Assembly: GCA_028280205.1 (NCBI GenBank)
Contig: JANQME010000456.1
Coordinates: 1 to 9,462 of the forward strand
Origin: Longimicrobiales bacterium
GTDB lineage: Bacteria; Gemmatimonadota; Gemmatimonadetes; Longimicrobiales; Gaopeijiaceae
Direction: 5' to 3'
Length of the DNA: 9,462 nt
The position numbers were made by a program, and so were the translations under genes. Position 1 is the stretch's first letter, and every line of letters begins with the position of its first letter. Positions 5,607 to 9,462 of this stretch are shown in pieces. The notes beneath the pieces were generated by a model. The model was given only the letters and a program-made list of their open reading frames with translations. It was not told the origin of the DNA and did not search any database.

Positions 5607-8474
5607 ATGACGACGAGCGGAGAAGCCGGATCACGGAGCGCGAGAAACGGCTCCGGGCGGGTGTGGACGACGGGGTGCGCGGCGGCTGTCGTCCTGCTGG
5701 CGGCGTGCACGGACGGGGCCGAGCGGGCGCCCGGGGTCTCGATCGAGTACGAGCGGTACGAGCTCGAGAACGGCCTCGAGGTCGTGCTCCACGTCGACCG
5801 CTCCGACCCGATCGCGGCGGTCGCGATGACCTTCCACGTCGGCTCCGCTCGGGAGCTGCCGGGCAAAACGGGCTTCGCCCACCTCTTCGAGCACCTGTTC
5901 TTCCTCGACTCCGAGAACCTCGGACCCGGAGGCCTCGACCGGCTCATGAACCGGATCGGTAGCTCGACGAACGGCTCGACGAGCAATGATCGCACGAACT
6001 ACTTCGAAGTCGTCCCCATCGACGGCCTGGAAAAGGCGCTCTGGGCCGAGTCGGACAAACTCGGCTTCTTCATCAACACGGTGAGCGAGTCGGTGGTGGC
6101 GAAGGAGAAGCAGGTCGTGAAGAACGAGAAGCGCCAGGGCGTCGACAACCGACCCTACGGGCACACGAACTACGTGATCGATCGGGCGCTGTATCCGGAC
6201 GGCCACCCGTACTCGTGGCAGGTGATCGGGTCACTCGCCGACCTCGAAAGCGCCGAGCTCGCCGACGTGGTCGACTTCCACACGAAGTGGTACGGGCCGA
6301 ACAACGCGACCCTCGTCGTGGCCGGAGACATCGACGTGGAGCGCACGAAGGCGTGGATCGAGCGGTACTTCGCGGAGATCCCCGCCCGCCCGCTCCCCGA
6401 CATGCCCGAGCTGCCGCCCGTCGTGCTCGACGGCGTCGAGAGCTTCGTGCACGAGGACCGGTACGCGAGGCTGCCCATGCTCACGATGGCGTGGCCCACG
6501 GTGCCCGTGTACCATCCGGACGCCTACGCGCTCGACGTCCTTGCGGCCGTCCTGACCGACGGGAAGTCGACGCCGTTCTACGAGGTGCTCGTCGAGGAGG
6601 CGAAGGTGGCCCCCGACGTGTCGGCGTTTCAGCGCAACATGGAGCTGGCGGGTCGCTTCGACCTTCAGGTGCGCGCCTTCCCCGAGACCGACCTCGATTC
6701 AGTGGCGGCCGCCGTAACCCGGGCGTTCGGCCGCTTCGAGGCCGAGGGCGTGCCTCCCGAGGAGCTCGAGAGGATCAAGGCCGGCTTCGAGACGGGATTC
6801 TATGCCGGGCTCTCCTCCGTCCTGGGCAAGGCGTTCCAACTCGCGCAGTACGCGATCTTCGCCGACGATCCGGGCTACGCGGACGAGGAGCTGAGCCGCT
6901 TTCTGACCGTCACGGAGGACGACGTGCTGCGGGTCTACGACCAGTACGTGAAGGACCGGCCGTACGTGGCGACCAGCTTCGTGCCGCGCGGGCAGGCCGC
7001 GTTGGCGCTCGAGGGCGCGCGCACGGCCGAAGTGGTCGAGGAGCCGATCGTTTTCGGCGCGGAGGCGGAGCTGGGCGAGATCTCGCGCGGCGCGGCGCGC
7101 ACGCCGTCCGCCATCGACCGCTCGGTCGAGCCGCCGTACGGGTCGTCCCCGACCCTCTCTGCTCCGGCGGTCTGGCGTGCGGAGCTCGCGAATGGGATTC
7201 CGGTGCTCGGAATCGAGGACCGCGAGGTGCCGCTCGTGCAGTTCCGGCTCAGGGTCGACGGGGGTGCGCTGCTCGAGTCGCCGGACCGGCGCGGCCTGGC
7301 CAACCTCCTGGCCGAGAGCATGATGGCGGGAACCGCACGCCGCACGCCGGAGGAGCTCGAGGCGGCGATCGACCTGCTCGGGGCCTCGCTCAACGTGTCG
7401 GCCGGTCCGGAGTCGATCACGGTGTCCGGGCGCACCCTCGCGCGCAGCTACGCCGCCACGATGGAGCTCGTCGGCGAGATCCTCCTCGAGCCGCGCTTCG
7501 ACCCCGAGGAGTTCGAGATCTCCCGCCAACGCGCGGCGAACGCGCTACGACAGCGGGCTGCGAGCCCGGCCGCCGTCGCGACGGACGTCTTCCGGCGCCT
7601 CGTCTACGAGGACCACCCGCTGGGCGCGGGCGAACTCGGCGATCTCGCCACCATCGACCAAGTCGCGCTCGATGACCTGCGCGCCTTCCACGCCCGGGCG
7701 CTCACCCCGGACCGGGCGGCTTTCCACGTCTCCGGAGCGATCGAGGCCGACGAGGTCGTGCGCTCGCTCGACCGGTTCGCCGCGGAGTGGACCGGGCAGG
7801 GCGCCGAGCTTCCCGCGCCGCCCGCGTGGGATCCGGAGCGTGCGGGCCTGTACTTCGTCGACGTGCCCGACGCCAGCCAGTCCGTGGTTCGCGTGGGGTA
7901 TCTCGCGCTCGCCGAGACGGACCCCGACTGGTGGCCGGCGAGCGTCATGAACTTCCGGCTCGGGGGCGGGGGCTTCGCGTCGGACCTGACCCAGACGCTC
8001 CGCGAGCAGCGCGGATACACGTACGGGATCGGCTCCGGCTTCTCGGGCAGCGAGTACGTCGGCCCCTTCCAGGTGGCGACGTCCGTGCGCTCGAACATCA
8101 CCCTCGAGGCGCTCGACCTGATCAAGGAGATCATGGACGAGCACGGCTCGGGCTTCGACGGGGAGGATCTGGAGGCCACGAAGGCCTTCCTGCTCCGCGC
8201 CAACGCCCGGGCGTTCGAAACCGGCGGCGCGAAGCTCGGTCTCCTCTCCGACATGTCGGCGTACGGTTTCCCGGCCGACTACGTGCTCGAGCGCGAGGGG
8301 GTGGTCCGTGAGATGACCGTCGAGCGCGTCCGCACGCTCGCCGAGCGCTACCTCGACTCCGATGAGATGATCTGGCTGGTGGTGGGCGACGCCCGCACCC
8401 AGGCTACGCGCCTCGACGCGCTCGGCCTCGGCGAGCCGGTGATGCTCGACCGGGAGGGGCGCCCGATCCGGTAG
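5607..8474 (+). CDS. M16 family zinc metallopeptidase lipoprotein, fused two-half form
   Basis: A 955-residue insulinase/pitrilysin-type peptidase. The signal sequence ends in a lipobox LAAC (31-34), so the protein is predicted to be lipid-anchored at Cys34 in the periplasm or on the outer membrane. The active half (about 44-500) has the inverted zinc motif HLFEH at 92-96 (His92 and His96 as ligands, Glu95 catalytic) and the third ligand most likely Glu174 in VVKNEKRQ (170-177), followed by DNRPYG; NGSTSNDRTNYFEVVP (122-137) is also typical. The second half (from about 515) keeps the fold but has NLLAE (566-570) where HxxEH would be, so it is non-catalytic; it carries the R/Y substrate-clamp motif RGYTYG at 802-807. 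Members degrade short peptides inside a closed chamber formed by the two halves. ATG 5607 is chosen over the in-frame ATG at 5562 because GGGAGG (5597-5602) precedes it and because 5562 lies in the hairpin loop. It probably has its own promoter downstream of, or within, the 91-bp gap. Confidence 0.94.
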   Translation: MTTSGEAGSRSARNGSGRVWTTGCAAAVVLLAACTDGAERAPGVSIEYERYELENGLEVVLHVDRSDPIAAVAMTFHVGSARELPGKTGFAHLFEHLFFLDSENLGPGGLDRLMNRIGSSTNGSTSNDRTNYFEVVPIDGLEKALWAESDKLGFFINTVSESVVAKEKQVVKNEKRQGVDNRPYGHTNYVIDRALYPDGHPYSWQVIGSLADLESAELADVVDFHTKWYGPNNATLVVAGDIDVERTKAWIERYFAEIPARPLPDMPELPPVVLDGVESFVHEDRYARLPMLTMAWPTVPVYHPDAYALDVLAAVLTDGKSTPFYEVLVEEAKVAPDVSAFQRNMELAGRFDLQVRAFPETDLDSVAAAVTRAFGRFEAEGVPPEELERIKAGFETGFYAGLSSVLGKAFQLAQYAIFADDPGYADEELSRFLTVTEDDVLRVYDQYVKDRPYVATSFVPRGQAALALEGARTAEVVEEPIVFGAEAELGEISRGAARTPSAIDRSVEPPYGSSPTLSAPAVWRAELANGIPVLGIEDREVPLVQFRLRVDGGALLESPDRRGLANLLAESMMAGTARRTPEELEAAIDLLGASLNVSAGPESITVSGRTLARSYAATMELVGEILLEPRFDPEEFEISRQRAANALRQRAASPAAVATDVFRRLVYEDHPLGAGELGDLATIDQVALDDLRAFHARALTPDRAAFHVSGAIEADEVVRSLDRFAAEWTGQGAELPAPPAWDPERAGLYFVDVPDASQSVVRVGYLALAETDPDWWPASVMNFRLGGGGFASDLTQTLREQRGYTYGIGSGFSGSEYVGPFQVATSVRSNITLEALDLIKEIMDEHGSGFDGEDLEATKAFLLRANARAFETGGAKLGLLSDMSAYGFPADYVLEREGVVREMTVERVRTLAERYLDSDEMIWLVVGDARTQATRLDALGLGEPVMLDREGRPIR

Positions 8475-8481
8475 CCCGGCC

Positions 8482-9462
8482 TCAGCGGGCCTCGAAGTAC
8501 CAGAGCCCGCCCCTCTGCCCTCCCAGGAGGAGATCGTCGTCTCCGTCCGCGTCGAGGTCGACGAAGGCCGGGGCGGCGAACGAAAAGGTGGGAATGTCGA
8601 CGACGCCTTCGTCCACGAAGTCGGGCACGTTCGGAGAGCCCGCATTGCGGAAGAGCCGGATCCCCTCGCTCTCGGAGCCGACGAGGAGGTCGAGGTCGCC
8701 GTCGCCGTCGTGGTCCCTCAGGACCGGTCGGCTTCGCCGCCCGACGTCGATATCGGCGAATTCGTCGGAGACCAGCGTGAAGACGGCGCGCGTCGGAGTG
8801 CCGGTGTTCTCCCACAGGTTCAGGGTGCCGGACGCCTCCCCGACGAGGAGGTCCAGGTCTCCGTCCCCGTCGAGGTCGCCGAGTGTGGGCGTCGCGTTGC
8901 GGCCCCGCGTGAGGACGAGCGAGGTGGAATCCACGAACTCGAGCTGTACGCTGCCGTCGAGCGCCACATTGCGGTAGAGCCGAAGCGCGTCGCTCCACGA
9001 GCCGACGACCGCGTCCTCGACGCCGTCTCCGTCGAGGTCGCCGAAAGCGGGCACGAGGTGATACCCGCCCCCCACGTCCAGCTCACCGTCCTCACGCAGC
9101 TCGGGCCGTCCGGGCGTGCCGATGTTCAGCAGCCGAAAGAGCTTCCCGTTCTGCGTGTCGTCCTGCTCGATCTTGTTCCCGACCACGAGATCGAGATCGC
9201 CGTCGCCGTCGAGGTCGACCGGTACCGGGACGGTCTCGGCACCCCAATCGAGCGTCGAGATGAAGCGTGACGTGCGCTGCTCGAACGCTCCCGGGGTGGA
9301 CTGCTCCAGGTAGTGCAGGTTGTCGATCGTCGTCGTGTTCGGGTTGTACGCTCCGCCCAGCGTCCCGACCAGGAGGTCCCGGTCGCCGTCGCCATCGGCG
9401 TCGCCCACGGTCGGGGCGTTGTACCCGCTCGTGCGCAGCGGCTCGTCCGTCGGAAAGGGGCG
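8482..9462 (-). CDS. FG-GAP/VCBS repeat protein, partial (N-terminus off the window)
   Basis: The visible 326 residues are the C-terminal part of a beta-propeller-like repeat protein; the frame stays open to the right edge, so the true start lies outside. An internal GTG at 9408 is not a credible start because the repeat containing it begins upstream (APTVGDADGDGDRDLLVG). Six copies of the calcium-binding loop DxDGDGxxD followed by LLVG occur at intervals of 52-62 residues, each in a block of the FG-GAP type with N.GTP and LFRN/LYRN strands between. These repeats are found in secreted and surface proteins, where they bind Ca2+ and support adhesion or glycan contact. The chain ends soon after the sixth repeat (LWYFEAR) with no sorting domain. 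The last loop reads DLDADGDDD, a slight departure from the rest. The gene converges on the M16 peptidase with 7 bp between stops. Confidence 0.9.
   Translation of the reverse strand, partial: RPFPTDEPLRTSGYNAPTVGDADGDGDRDLLVGTLGGAYNPNTTTIDNLHYLEQSTPGAFEQRTSRFISTLDWGAETVPVPVDLDGDGDLDLVVGNKIEQDDTQNGKLFRLLNIGTPGRPELREDGELDVGGGYHLVPAFGDLDGDGVEDAVVGSWSDALRLYRNVALDGSVQLEFVDSTSLVLTRGRNATPTLGDLDGDGDLDLLVGEASGTLNLWENTGTPTRAVFTLVSDEFADIDVGRRSRPVLRDHDGDGDLDLLVGSESEGIRLFRNAGSPNVPDFVDEGVVDIPTFSFAAPAFVDLDADGDDDLLLGGQRGGLWYFEAR
8533..9402 (-). repeat. Six FG-GAP/VCBS calcium-loop repeats
   Basis: The loops lie at 9376-9402, 9190-9216, 9013-9039, 8851-8877, 8689-8715 and 8533-8559. The second, fourth and fifth are close to identical in protein (DGDGDLDL with VVG or LLVG) and very similar in DNA, seen on the plus strand as recurring GAGGTC and CCGTCGCCGTC runs. 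Spacing is 62, 59, 54, 54 and 52 residues, shortening toward the C-terminus. Repeats three and six have the altered loops DLDGDGVED and DLDADGDDD. Confidence 0.85.

Noticed and set aside
6215..7675. 486-codon plus-strand open frame within the peptidase gene
   Set aside because: The translation is Arg/Gly/Ala-rich and low in complexity, as expected for an alternative frame of a GC-rich gene; the M16 frame is plainly the coding one.
8474..8490. Possible terminator GCCCG/CGGGC at the convergent stops
   Set aside because: Only 5 bp of stem with a 7-nt loop and no T-run; such pairs are common by chance at this GC content.
7545..8645. 366-codon minus-strand open frame opposite the end of the peptidase
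   Set aside because: It overlaps two well-supported genes (the peptidase and the repeat protein) and its product is compositionally biased with no recognisable motif.
1..9462. Search for CRISPR arrays, tRNA or rRNA genes, IS ends, integrases, toxin-antitoxin pairs and defence genes
   Set aside because: No repeats with regular spacers, no tRNA-like T-loop sequences, no transposase or integrase motifs and no recognisable defence domains were seen on either strand.

Overview
The window is GC-rich throughout (about 70% by eye) and reads as chromosomal DNA from a Gemmatimonadota- or Acidobacteriota-like bacterium. The evidence for this is the PadR regulator followed directly by an ADOP-type duplicated permease, together with secreted DUF2911, creatininase-family, M16 and FG-GAP/VCBS proteins. 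This taxonomic placement is inference; there is no rRNA or other marker gene here.

Layout. 1-99: leader with a GGTATACC palindrome and a foldable stretch. 100-3134 (+): two-gene unit, a PadR-family repressor and an 897-residue MacB/FtsX-type permease, with the permease ribosome binding site overlapping the padR stop. 3169-4047 (-): exported creatininase-family protein, convergent with the permease, with a hairpin between them. 4048-4190: divergent intergenic region. 4191-5515 (+): two-gene unit, a compact exported DUF2911-type protein and a tightly coupled 249-residue protein I do not recognise. 5547-5583: a 15-bp-stem hairpin. 5607-8474 (+): lipoprotein M16 (insulinase-like) zinc peptidase with a second, inactive half. 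8482-9462 (-): 3' part of a surface or secreted FG-GAP/VCBS repeat protein running off the right edge, its stop only 7 bp from the peptidase stop.

How the genes relate. Nearly all products are predicted to act in the envelope: a membrane permease, two proteins with ordinary signal peptides, a lipoprotein protease and a calcium-loop repeat protein. PadR probably controls its own transcription and that of the permease. The other genes look like independent envelope functions rather than one pathway. I do not see a new multi-gene system. The items most worth a second look are the altered metal-site residues in the creatininase-family protein, the shortened DUF2911 gene coupled to an unknown partner, and the long hairpin before the peptidase. 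There are no tRNA, rRNA, CRISPR, insertion-sequence or integrase signatures.
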